Source: Pseudomonadota bacterium
GTDB taxonomy: Bacteria > SAR324 > XYD2-FULL-50-16 > JAHJRI01
NCBI GenBank assembly: GCA_022360105.1
Contig: JAKSDL010000447.1
Span: 1 to 12,013 of the forward strand
DNA length: 12,013 nucleotides
Direction: 5' to 3'
Shown here: positions 1 through 5,931 of the stretch, in pieces
Layout of the letters: the number at the start of each line of letters is the position of its first letter
Position numbering within the stretch: position 1 is the first letter of the stretch
Notes under the pieces: model-generated
Told to the model about the DNA's origin: nothing
The model's input: the letters and a program-made list of their open reading frames with translations, nothing else
Databases searched by the model: none
Position numbers and translations under genes: made by a program

Positions 1-314
1 CCGACACCTCTTTGTTCGAGCTTTTTTACGAGACGGCGCATATTGTTAAAATTTCCGTAACCGGTGTCACCATCAAGCAAAATTGGAATCGTGGTGGCAT
101 CACTCATATATTCAATAATATCAAGTATCTGTGTCCAACTGGCTTCATTGTTATCTCGGACGCCTAAAGAAGCTGAGATGGATAATCCACTGCCCCAAAT
201 CCCCTTAAAGCCGGCCTCTTCAACAATTTTTGCTGACAGACCATTGTGAGCTTCCATGATAAATTCTAATGAGGGGCTTTCAACAATTTTTCTTAGCTGG
301 GTTGTCTTTTTCAT
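1..314 (-). CDS. aepX: Phosphoenolpyruvate mutase (PEP phosphomutase), N-terminal part
   Basis: This is the N-terminal 104 codons of a gene that runs off the left edge. PEP mutase rearranges phosphoenolpyruvate to phosphonopyruvate, the C-P bond-forming first step of nearly all phosphonate biosynthesis; it is a cytosolic isocitrate-lyase-superfamily TIM barrel. I see the family signatures [16 protein letters not shown] (from residue 21), WGSGLS (40-45), [10 protein letters not shown] (51-60) and [13 protein letters not shown] (79-91). D54, D81 and D83 match the substrate- and Mg-binding aspartates known in the mussel enzyme. The diagnostic EDKLFPKTNS-type gating loop lies outside the window. 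In-frame stops (TGA TAA) sit one codon upstream of the ATG, so this is the first possible start; no good Shine-Dalgarno is visible. The gene diverges from the nad genes. The other option in the superfamily is phosphonopyruvate hydrolase; the N-terminal motif set favours the mutase. Partner genes (aepY/Ppd, aepZ) would lie to the left. Confidence 0.9.
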   Translation of the reverse strand, partial: MKKTTQLRKIVESPSLEFIMEAHNGLSAKIVEEAGFKGIWGSGLSISASLGVRDNNEASWTQILDIIEYMSDATTIPILLDGDTGYGNFNNMRRLVKKLEQRGV

Positions 315-407
315 AATTTATCAATGCTTGTGCGGGTATATGCCCATCGAATGGTGCGCATTGATTATTACCCGGAATTCGATATTTTAGTTGTTACAAA
401 AACGTCG

Positions 408-437
408 CTGAAATTAGGACGTATTTACTTGTATAGT
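408..437 (+). promoter_or_regulatory. Possible sigma-70-type promoter for the nad genes
   Basis: CTGAAA at 408-413 (4 of 6 matches to TTGACA) is followed 18 bp later by TATAGT at 432-437 (5 of 6 matches to TATAAT). It would give a leader of about 300 nt before nadB that includes the two small ORFs. The -35 match is poor and the region is AT-rich, so this could be chance. Confidence 0.25.
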
Positions 438-506
438 TTTATATTAGCTCTTGCTTGTTAAATCGGCCATCTTCTCGATTAAGTTACATCGTCCCAGGGA
501 GGCAGA

Positions 507-599
507 ATGCTTGAAAACAAATTTGATTACAAGAGGTTAGTTGTTTTTTTTACTGTTTTTGCAAAAGATGTAATGGAGATTGTGAACAGTCATATTTAA
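507..599 (+). CDS. Possible small protein, 30 aa, upstream of nadB
   Basis: An ATG at 507 is preceded, with a 4-nt spacer, by a strong Shine-Dalgarno AGGGAGG (496-502). It opens a 30-codon frame ending in TAA at 597-599. The product begins MLENKFDYKRLVVFF and has a short hydrophobic patch at residues 11-19 (LVVFFTVFA), too short to call a transmembrane helix. I do not recognise a family. It may be a genuine small protein, a leader peptide, or a remnant of a decayed gene. The good ribosome site is the only positive evidence. Confidence 0.3.
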   Translation: MLENKFDYKRLVVFFTVFAKDVMEIVNSHI

Positions 600-643
600 G
601 TTCCTGTTTTAGTGACGCGACTCAGTTCTGAAGTCCAATTAAG

Positions 644-751
644 ATGAAAGAATGGCTAGCAATTCTCATGTGGGATTTCGAAAACTCCCTCCTCGAATCT
701 CATGGTCCAAATGGTGAAAAGCAGGACATCCAAAACAAAGATAACAAATGA
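644..751 (+). CDS. Possible 35-aa leader peptide overlapping nadB
   Basis: A frame from ATG 644 encodes 35 residues (starting MKEWLAILMWDFENSLLE, with a hydrophilic K/D/N/Q-rich tail) and stops at TGA 749-751. That stop overlaps the nadB ATG (748) as ATGA, the arrangement typical of translational coupling. nadB has no clear Shine-Dalgarno of its own, so re-initiation from this frame would make sense. Against it, this ORF also lacks a good ribosome site (only AAG just before the ATG), and an ORF this short can arise by chance. No family is recognised. Confidence 0.3.
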   Translation: MKEWLAILMWDFENSLLESHGPNGEKQDIQNKDNK

Positions 752-2331
752 CCAATAAGCCTTTCAGCAAAACCAAACCAGTCGTTCTTATCGGTAGCGG
801 CATGGCAGGATTGCTCTCAGCAAAAATCATTGCCAAGAAGCAACCGGTTGTTCTTTTAACAAAAAAAGGGATATGTGACAGCAACACTCAGCATTCCCAA
901 GGGGGCATTGCAGCCGTTTGGAGCGACCTGGATTCATCGGATCTGCATATTAGAGATACGCTTGAAGCAGGAAGAGGTTTATGTAACAGGGATGCGGTCA
1001 CTTTTCTTTCAAAAAACAGCAAGGAGTCGATAGGTAGATTGATCGAACTGGGTGTTTTTTTTGATAAGGATGCGTCGGGACAGTACAAACTGGGATTGGA
1101 AGGTGCCCACAGTCTGCCTAGAATCCTTTACGCGGGAGGGGATGCAACAGGGGCTGAAATACAGCGCGCCCTGGCTGAATCTGTAACAAACCATTCCAAT
1201 ATTTCTGTTTGTGAAGAATCACATGTCACAGAAATTGTCAATGAAGAGGGATTCATAGAAGGAGTGGTTTATTTTGACAAAAACGGAAACAGGGTATTTC
1301 TGGAGTGTGACCAGGTAATCCTGGCCTCCGGTGGAGCCGGGCAGATTTATCAGTATACCAGCAACCCTTCCACAGCAACAGGTGAGGGTAATATACTGGC
1401 CTACTCAGCCGGGGCGGAATTGACCGATCTAGAGTTTTTTCAGTTTCATCCCACCGGCCTTTGTATTGAGAATGTACCGAATTTTTTGATCTCCGAGGCT
1501 GTCAGAGGCGAAGGAGCAATCCTGAGAAACAGCTCAGGCAAGGCAATTATGGAAGGAATCCACCCGCTTAAGGATCTGGCTCCGCGAGATATTGTGGCAA
1601 GAACAATCGCGCGGGAAATGGGTAAACCAGACAATGAACAGGTTTATTTGGATGCCACGGCAATTAATCCGGATAAACTAGAAAGGCGATTTCCCACAAT
1701 ATACCAGAGCTGTCTGAGTTATAAAATTGATATCCGCAAAGATCCCATCCCAATTACACCGGTTGCACATTATATGATCGGGGGCGTGATCAGCGACCTG
1801 GGTGGAAGAACGACAGTGAAAGGTCTCTATGCTGTCGGGGAAACAGCCAGAACCGGAGTACATGGAGCGAATAGACTGGCAAGCAACTCATTGTTGGAAT
1901 GTGCCGTATTTTCAATTCAAGCAGCCGAATCGATACAAAGGGATCAGAACCAAATACCGGAAATATGGGACAAAGAAAACAAATCTATTCTTCCGGGAAG
2001 CGATACCAGGGTTGTCGCGCCGACCTACTTGGAAAAAGATGAATTACGAAAAAACATGTGGAAACTTGCCGGGTTAGTCCGATGCAAAGAGTCCTTAATG
2101 CAGATGATCGACAAACTTTCTGATGTTCCATGGTCATTTGACGAGCCATTTAGCACGGACAAATTTGAATTGTATGCACTTAAAAACCTGGGGAGACTGA
2201 TTGCCATATCGGCATTGCAAAGAGAGGAAAGCAGGGGCAGTCATTTTCGCACGGATTTTCCCAAGTCCAGAGATAACTTTCTTTATTCCATTAAACGTGT
2301 ATTTTACAGGGACAGACATTTTTTTACCTAA
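748..2331 (+). CDS. nadB: L-aspartate oxidase
   Basis: This FAD enzyme oxidises L-aspartate to iminoaspartate (using O2 or fumarate), the first step of de novo NAD synthesis in bacteria. The 527 aa agree with family length. The N-terminal dinucleotide-binding motif is GSGMAG (16-21). Other family blocks are HSQGGIAAV (49-57), EGAHS (118-122), QFHPTG (232-237), AVRGEG (251-256), APRDIVAR (278-285), HYMIGG (341-346), GETARTGVHGANRLASNSLLE (from 364) and a C-terminal REESRGSHFRTDFP. By alignment from memory to E. coli NadB, E118, H234, R280, H341 and R376 correspond to active-site E121, H244, R290, H351 and R386. SdhA/FrdA flavoproteins are related, but the ESRG/HFR tail and the nadC neighbour settle it as NadB. 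The ATG is the first start after an in-frame TAA at 742. It lacks a good Shine-Dalgarno and overlaps a small upstream frame by ATGA. nadC follows after 2 nt. Confidence 0.97.
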   Translation: MTNKPFSKTKPVVLIGSGMAGLLSAKIIAKKQPVVLLTKKGICDSNTQHSQGGIAAVWSDLDSSDLHIRDTLEAGRGLCNRDAVTFLSKNSKESIGRLIELGVFFDKDASGQYKLGLEGAHSLPRILYAGGDATGAEIQRALAESVTNHSNISVCEESHVTEIVNEEGFIEGVVYFDKNGNRVFLECDQVILASGGAGQIYQYTSNPSTATGEGNILAYSAGAELTDLEFFQFHPTGLCIENVPNFLISEAVRGEGAILRNSSGKAIMEGIHPLKDLAPRDIVARTIAREMGKPDNEQVYLDATAINPDKLERRFPTIYQSCLSYKIDIRKDPIPITPVAHYMIGGVISDLGGRTTVKGLYAVGETARTGVHGANRLASNSLLECAVFSIQAAESIQRDQNQIPEIWDKENKSILPGSDTRVVAPTYLEKDELRKNMWKLAGLVRCKESLMQMIDKLSDVPWSFDEPFSTDKFELYALKNLGRLIAISALQREESRGSHFRTDFPKSRDNFLYSIKRVFYRDRHFFT

Positions 2332-2333
2332 CT

Positions 2334-3182
2334 ATGAATCAAACTATAATTGATACAATCATCAAAACAGGTCTGCAGGAAGACTTAACCTGGGGAGATG
2401 TTACGACCGAGGAATTAATTGACGACCAGGCCCACAGCGAGCTGGTGTTATTGCAAAAGCAGAAAGGGGTGGTGGCTGGACTGGAGGTGGCACATCGTGT
2501 ATTTCAATTGGTTGATCCGACAATAAAATGGCAATCTTTTGTGCAAGATGGAGATTTTTTGCAGGAAAGATCCAGGTTAGCCAAAGTTGAAGGAAAATCT
2601 CGAAGTTTGCTTATAGCGGAAAGGGTGGCTCTGAATTTCATGCAAAGAATGAGTGGAATTGCTACACTGACTCGTCTATTTGTGCTGAAAGCCAATCAAT
2701 CCTCCAAACATGTCAAGGTACTGGATACCCGTAAAACAACCCCGGGATTGCGATACCTGGAAAAATATGCAGTCAGAATGGGTGGCGGCTTTAATCATCG
2801 GTACAACCTTTCCGATTCAGTTCTCATCAAAGACAATCACCTGGCAATCATGGCTGCGAATGGCAAAGATCCGCATGTTTCCATCGCTGAAATGAAAAAA
2901 CGAATTCCCCATACGGTAAAAATTGAGCTTGAAGTCGATACTCTGGAGCAATTGAAATCCTTTTTAGATCTGGATATCGATACCTATCTGCTCGATAACA
3001 TGAGCTGTCAACAATTGTCGGAAGCTGTTTCCATAATAAATGGACAGGCTTTTTCCGAAGCTTCCGGCGGTATTAGTCTGGATAATATTGCAAAAGTAGC
3101 GGCAACCGGGGTTGATTTTATCTCAGTCGGTGCCCTGACTCACTCTGCACCCTCCCTCGACATAAGCCTTGACTTTGCCTGA
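2334..3182 (+). CDS. nadC: Nicotinate-nucleotide pyrophosphorylase (quinolinate phosphoribosyltransferase)
   Basis: The enzyme condenses quinolinate with PRPP, with decarboxylation, to give nicotinate mononucleotide. At 282 aa it has normal length. The family blocks are complete: AERVALNFMQRMSGIAT (95-111), LDTRKTTPGLR (130-140), GGGFNHRYNLSD (150-161), IKDNH (165-169), IELEVD (197-202), LLDNMS (219-224), EASGGI (242-247) and ISVGALTHS (263-271). R97, R133, K134, H155, R156 and K166 match the positively charged quinolinate/PRPP pocket known in the family, and E198 and D221 the metal-binding acids. The start lies 2 nt after the nadB stop, so the two genes are almost certainly one transcript with coupled translation. 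The intermediate enzyme, quinolinate synthase (nadA), is not in this window and must be encoded elsewhere. Confidence 0.97.
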   Translation: MNQTIIDTIIKTGLQEDLTWGDVTTEELIDDQAHSELVLLQKQKGVVAGLEVAHRVFQLVDPTIKWQSFVQDGDFLQERSRLAKVEGKSRSLLIAERVALNFMQRMSGIATLTRLFVLKANQSSKHVKVLDTRKTTPGLRYLEKYAVRMGGGFNHRYNLSDSVLIKDNHLAIMAANGKDPHVSIAEMKKRIPHTVKIELEVDTLEQLKSFLDLDIDTYLLDNMSCQQLSEAVSIINGQAFSEASGGISLDNIAKVAATGVDFISVGALTHSAPSLDISLDFA

Positions 3183-3230
3183 TAAGTTCTGATCAGTCAG
3201 ATATTCTTCGAACTCCATATCAGAAATTGG

Positions 3231-3265
3231 GGATTTTTTTCAGGTACAATGCCTGTAAAAAATCC
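3231..3265. repeat. AT-rich inverted repeat after nadC
   Basis: Arms at 3231-3244 and 3252-3265 are complementary at 13 of 14 positions (GGATTTTTTTCAGG against CCTGTAAAAAATCC) around a 7-nt loop. It lies 48 nt after the nadC stop. The A/T tracts are inside the stem, so it is not a textbook terminator, though in either direction it would fold and might end or attenuate transcription. Confidence 0.5.
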
Positions 3266-3296
3266 TAAAAGTTTGATTACTTTTAATCCCTTTTTG

Positions 3297-3325
3297 GATA
3301 AACTTACCACGGGTTTATCATTTTT
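3297..3325 (+). terminator. Weak candidate terminator downstream of nadC
   Basis: GATAAAC (3297-3303) and GTTTATC (3313-3319) form a perfect 7-bp stem with a 9-nt loop, followed by ATTTTT (3320-3325). The stem is AT-rich and the T-run short. It could equally be an operator for the downstream RAM-domain gene; the same pair of half-sites recurs at 5863-5879. Confidence 0.3.
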
Positions 3326-3413
3326 GCGGTTCATCAAGGAGGCATGGTTTGTTCGCATCGGTAACTTGATTGTTCAAAGGTTAAAGCCAATTTAATTTCA
3401 ACCGGGAGGAAAT

Positions 3414-3665
3414 ATGACATCAGTAATGTCAGTTGCTTACGTCCTTATTTCTGTTAAGCCGGGGACAGCCAGAGATGTGTATAGCAAACTTGAAAACTTG
3501 AGGAGTATTCAGCAAGTTGATGCTGTCACCGGTCCATATGACATTATAGCGACGGTTCACGGTAGCGATTTGAATGCCATCGGAAACATTGTGATCGATA
3601 AAATACTTAAGATTGAAGGAATTGCCAATTCTATGACCTGCAATGTCATCCAATTGGAAAACTGA
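3414..3665 (+). CDS. Stand-alone Lrp/AsnC effector-binding (RAM) domain protein
   Basis: This 83-aa protein matches the C-terminal ligand-binding, oligomerisation domain of Lrp/AsnC regulators and has no helix-turn-helix. Its layout is beta-alpha-beta-beta-alpha-beta: strand VAYVLISV (7-14), helix about 17-29, strand QVDAVTG (34-40), the conserved turn GPYDII (40-45), strand ATVHG (46-50), helix about 53-65, and a final strand SMTCNVI (73-79). Known single-domain RAM proteins form rings that bind amino acids or modulate full-length Lrp partners; which ligand applies here cannot be read from sequence. The start is well supported: GGGAGG lies 5 nt before the ATG. It is flanked on both sides by hairpin-containing gaps, so it is probably its own transcription unit. 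Confidence 0.88.
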   Translation: MTSVMSVAYVLISVKPGTARDVYSKLENLRSIQQVDAVTGPYDIIATVHGSDLNAIGNIVIDKILKIEGIANSMTCNVIQLEN

Positions 3666-3687
3666 ACGATCGAAATTCAAGGTCATG

Positions 3688-3705
3688 GGGGACATCTCTG
3701 TCTCC
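3688..3705 (+). terminator. Possible short terminator after the RAM-domain gene
   Basis: GGGGACA and TGTCTCC pair over 7 bp (one G-U) around the tetraloop TCTC, 22 nt after the stop at 3665. It is followed by TGTGATATTTT rather than a clean T-run, so the call is weak. Confidence 0.3.
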
Positions 3706-4012
3706 TGTGATATTTTACAACCCTTTGATGTTTTTGCTGCCCGCTACATGTAGCATCAATGCTTGGAAATTGCTCTTCTTGCTCTGTTATTAATTCACAA
3801 GCAACCACACCTATCAATAAATCCTGCAATAGAGTTGTTGGCTCACTTTGATTGTACTTTTTTTCAGGTACGGTCGATTCCTGGTGCATGTTTTCAGTCA
3901 GATTTCAATTTTATTGGTGCATTACGGTCAAGGCTGGTGGCGGAAGAGAAGATCAACTTGACGACGCCGTTGTGGTGAAGATACATTCATCCAAGTATTT
4001 TAATATCTTCCC

Positions 4013-4017
4013 AGGAG
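4013..4017 (+). promoter_or_regulatory. Shine-Dalgarno that fixes the start at 4023
   Basis: AGGAG is followed by a 5-nt spacer and ATG 4023. It decides against the longer reading frame from 3852, whose start has no ribosome-binding site. Confidence 0.75.
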
Positions 4018-4022
4018 TCTTA

Positions 4023-5366
4023 ATGAAACCAAAACCAGATAGTTTTTCATCGATCAGGCATAAACCGGTTGCAATATTTATTGCTTCACTGTTAATAGTC
4101 TTTTTTTCTATCGCTCAACATGCATCTGCGTACGAATTCAGCGATGTTCGTAACTCTTTGGTCAGAGATTTGGAGAAGTGGCAGGGATATGCCTCAAGAA
4201 ATAAAATTGCGGTTGTTTTCAACAACGAAAACAGGGAGCAAATCAAACAAAATTACAATCTCGTTGGGATTAAGAGGGATCTATCTCACGAATTGCTAAA
4301 AAGCTTCGATGTAGCAGACCCTATTATTGTTCAGGAGATTATAAAATCCAACAAACTGGAATATCGTCAAATAGCCGATGAGAAATCGGTATTGAGTCAG
4401 TTTGCAGACAGGTCAAATAGTGTTCACGTCCTTTTGGTCGATTTGCAACCCAAATCTAAAATATTGATCGCTGAATTCAGGTTGATGAACCGGGATTATT
4501 CAAGAATTTCCAGTGTAATAACTGAAATTCCCCAAAATGTTACAACTCCCACTGTTTATGAAATTGAAGAAGACACCGAACCGGAAGATTCGGGAACATC
4601 ATTCTTTGATTCTTTTGGAGGTGGTTTCGGTGCTAGCAAATTTACGGCAGGCCAAAACGACTCATGGATCTATTTTTCGCCGACAGCTCTGCTCAATCCG
4701 GAAATCAATGCTTTGCATCTGGCATTGTGGTTTAAGGATATCGGCGAAGCCGATGTTCAAGTTGTCCGGTTTCGCTATCAATTAAAATTACTGGAACTGC
4801 TTCAGTTTGGTGTTCAGACCTACTCAATTGCGGAAAAAATGAATTCTGAAGCCGATGAACCTAATCGGGATAAAGAATCAGGGCTCCATTCCGCCTATGC
4901 TTCTCTGAAATTTTTAATGATTGACGATACGGTGCTTCCGGTAAATATATCCCTTGGAGCACGCAGAAGAGTTTATTGGGATGAAGACAATACTGACTTC
5001 AGATCAAGGGATCAAATAGATAAAACATCAAAACCGGAAGAATATGAAGATGCAGAGGAAATCGATGAAAACAATGACAGGTACAATACCCTAACCCTAC
5101 AGGCAATGGTAACCGGCAAACTGGATAACCTGGGTATTTTATATAATATCTATATGGATAATCAAACCATTGTAACGGGTGTCAAGTATGTTGTGATTCC
5201 GGAAATCAAACTTTTCGCGGACAATATCTACTATTACCACAAAGATCCCAATGTTCTTTCCGATTCTGCTGCCGGAATTCAAATCTATAATTCATACGGG
5301 TCAGCAGATTTGATGTACCAGTTTGAAACCAAGCAGATTCAACTGGCGCTGAATGTAGATTTTTAG
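4023..5366 (+). CDS. Secreted protein with periplasmic N-domain and predicted outer-membrane beta-barrel
   Basis: I do not recognise a named family. From ATG 4023 the protein has 447 aa. A Sec signal peptide is clear: basic N-region, hydrophobic core around 16-29 (AIFIASLLIVFFSI), and likely cleavage after AQHASA (36). Residues 37 to about 170 form a mixed alpha/beta domain, then comes an acidic linker (about 180-190) and a Gly-rich FGGGFGASKF stretch. From about 203 to 447 there are alternating aromatic/hydrophobic strands and a final Phe (LNVDF), as in outer-membrane barrels. A very acidic insert (about 337-353) would be a surface loop. An open frame extends back to 3852, but 4023 is preferred: AGGAG (4013-4017) lies 5 nt before it and the signal peptide starts there; the 57 upstream residues would bury it. 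The N-domain resembles CsgG/FlgO-like lipoprotein folds only in general layout. It is monocistronic. Confidence 0.75.
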   Translation: MKPKPDSFSSIRHKPVAIFIASLLIVFFSIAQHASAYEFSDVRNSLVRDLEKWQGYASRNKIAVVFNNENREQIKQNYNLVGIKRDLSHELLKSFDVADPIIVQEIIKSNKLEYRQIADEKSVLSQFADRSNSVHVLLVDLQPKSKILIAEFRLMNRDYSRISSVITEIPQNVTTPTVYEIEEDTEPEDSGTSFFDSFGGGFGASKFTAGQNDSWIYFSPTALLNPEINALHLALWFKDIGEADVQVVRFRYQLKLLELLQFGVQTYSIAEKMNSEADEPNRDKESGLHSAYASLKFLMIDDTVLPVNISLGARRRVYWDEDNTDFRSRDQIDKTSKPEEYEDAEEIDENNDRYNTLTLQAMVTGKLDNLGILYNIYMDNQTIVTGVKYVVIPEIKLFADNIYYYHKDPNVLSDSAAGIQIYNSYGSADLMYQFETKQIQLALNVDF

Positions 5367-5405
5367 ATGAATTGCAGACCTTGCAAGTAACTACCGTTCA
5401 TGACA

Positions 5406-5425
5406 GGCGACCTTGTACGGTCGCC
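5406..5425. repeat. GC-rich perfect hairpin after the barrel gene
   Basis: GGCGACC (5406-5412) and GGTCGCC (5419-5425) form a perfect 7-bp, GC-rich stem with loop TTGTAC, 39 nt past the stop at 5366. There is no T-run on either side, so it is not a typical intrinsic terminator. It may be a REP-like hairpin or act in transcript stability. Confidence 0.5.
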
Positions 5426-5681
5426 GGGGTACTTCGGATTACAATTCGTCAACCACCTCTCTTCATTGCTTTTTTTCTCTGCAAAGTCCCGAATAAATCA
5501 TGAGGCTGAGCATCCTTGTGTTAATACATTCCTTCTCTTCACTTTTTGAGGATATTCTTATAGGTTTATCTGTAGATGTTACTGATTGAGCTGAAACCTA
5601 CCTGGTGCCTGAACGAAAACTAATTTAACTCATGCTAATAAAAGCTTTAAAAGCAGTTTGGCACTTCGAAGTTTCGTGCTT

Positions 5682-5709
5682 TCAGCAGTTAGTAATCAGC
5701 TCTCAGCCT
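5682..5709 (-). repeat. Heptad array, minus orientation (4 units)
   Basis: Read on the minus strand, the segment is AGGCTGA, GAGCTGA, TTACTAA, CTGCTGA: three copies of the 7-bp unit NNGCTGA and one diverged copy. It is the inverted partner of the array at 5736-5763; TCAGCTCTCAGC (5696-5707) is the exact reverse complement of 5745-5756. Confidence 0.65.
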
Positions 5710-5735
5710 GTTTTTGTTTGTAATTGTAATGTTTT

Positions 5736-5763
5736 AAGCTGAACGCTGAGAGCTGACGGCTGA
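5736..5763 (+). repeat. Heptad array, plus orientation (4 units)
   Basis: Four tandem 7-bp units, AAGCTGA, ACGCTGA, GAGCTGA, CGGCTGA, keep GCTGA constant while the first two bases vary. Both arrays are followed, in their own orientation, by similar heptamers (CAACACG here, AAGCACG on the other arm), so the arrays and their borders are one inverted repeat. Confidence 0.75.
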
Positions 5764-5862
5764 CAACACGTTAAATTTCAAGCTGAATTTCGGTATCTAG
5801 CACAAGGCCGGATAAGGGTTTAGCGACTTTTCGTTCAGGCACTACCTAGAGATTCGATCAGG

Positions 5863-5879
5863 GATAAACCTCGTTTATC
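5863..5879. repeat. GATAAAC/GTTTATC hairpin in the selB leader
   Basis: A perfect 7-bp inverted repeat with a 3-nt loop (CTC) lies 53 nt before the selB start. The same half-sites occur at 3297-3319. It could be an operator or an RNA hairpin in the leader. Confidence 0.4.
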
Positions 5880-5922
5880 ATCATCTACAGACATTCAATT
5901 AACATAATCGCAATACATACCC

Positions 5923-5926
5923 AAGG
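5923..5926 (+). promoter_or_regulatory. Ribosome-binding site supporting the TTG start of selB
   Basis: AAGG is followed by 5 nt and TTG 5932, the only possible start that keeps the complete G1 motif. A weak Shine-Dalgarno plus a TTG codon suggests low translation initiation. Confidence 0.5.
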
Positions 5927-5931
5927 CAGCA

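Larger units (their letters stand above)
315..747. other. Divergent intergenic region between PEP mutase and nadB
   Basis: This 433-bp gap separates the minus-strand PEP mutase from the nad genes. It is AT-rich and holds one weak plus-strand promoter candidate near 408-437 and two small candidate ORFs (507-599 and 644-751, annotated separately). I see no tRNA, no convincing terminator and no recognisable riboswitch. A promoter for PEP mutase must also lie here, but I could not pick one with confidence. Confidence 0.6.
3666..4022. other. Intergenic region with short palindromes
   Basis: This 357-bp gap precedes the outer-membrane protein gene. It contains a 7-bp stem with a UCUC loop (3688-3705, one G-U pair), a perfect 12-bp palindrome GCTACATGTAGC (3743-3754) inside a wider TTGATG...CATCAA pair (3725-3730 / 3754-3759), and TTTTTTTCAGGTAC (3858-3871), which repeats the 14 bases at 3234-3247. 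An open frame from 3852 continues into the next gene, but this upstream part does not look coding. I identify no clear promoter. Confidence 0.5.
5569..5891. repeat. Imperfect ~323-bp inverted-repeat element, MITE-like
   Basis: Colinear matching blocks occur in opposite orientation at the two ends. TCTGTAGATG (5569-5578) pairs with CATCTACAGA (5882-5891). CTGATTGA (5582-5589) pairs with TCGATCAG at one mismatch. The 15-mer GTGCCTGAACGAAAA (5605-5619) pairs exactly with 5828-5842. Nearer the centre, CGTGCTTTCAGC and its counterpart agree at 10 of 12. The right arm carries an extra GATAAAC/GTTTATC hairpin. There is no transposase gene. Such a structure fits a decayed miniature inverted-repeat transposable element or a large foldback RNA; I see no clear target-site duplication. 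Confidence 0.55.
5367..5931. other. Structured non-coding region upstream of selB
   Basis: This 565-bp stretch has no convincing ORF or tRNA; in particular I see no selC. It contains a GC-rich hairpin (5406-5425), a ~323-bp imperfect inverted-repeat element (5569-5891) with two internal heptad arrays (5682-5709 and 5736-5763), and a GATAAAC/GTTTATC hairpin (5863-5879). The promoter of selB is not obvious and may lie inside or to the right of the element. Confidence 0.7.

Noticed and set aside
64..249. 61-codon plus-strand open frame at the left edge
   Set aside because: It is antisense to the PEP mutase frame, whose motifs are unmistakable.
3344..3364. Very short frame (MVCSHR) after the strong Shine-Dalgarno AAGGAGG at 3336-3342
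   Set aside because: The ATG is only 1 nt from the Shine-Dalgarno, too close for normal initiation, and the frame stops after 6 codons.
3852..4022. N-terminal 57-residue extension of the outer-membrane protein frame
   Set aside because: It has no ribosome-binding site and would place a clear signal peptide internally; ATG 4023 has AGGAG at ideal spacing.
5658..5682. Possible sigma-54 promoter (TTGGCAC ... GTGCTT) upstream of selB
   Set aside because: The GG and GC elements are too far apart for the fixed -24/-12 spacing, and the segment belongs to the inverted-repeat element.
5682..5763. CRISPR-like array
   Set aside because: The units are 7 bp in tandem with no spacers, in two opposite orientations; no cas genes are present.
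5367..5931. selC (tRNA-Sec) sought upstream of selB
   Set aside because: No tRNA-like cloverleaf or T-loop sequence was seen; the pairing found belongs to the inverted-repeat element.
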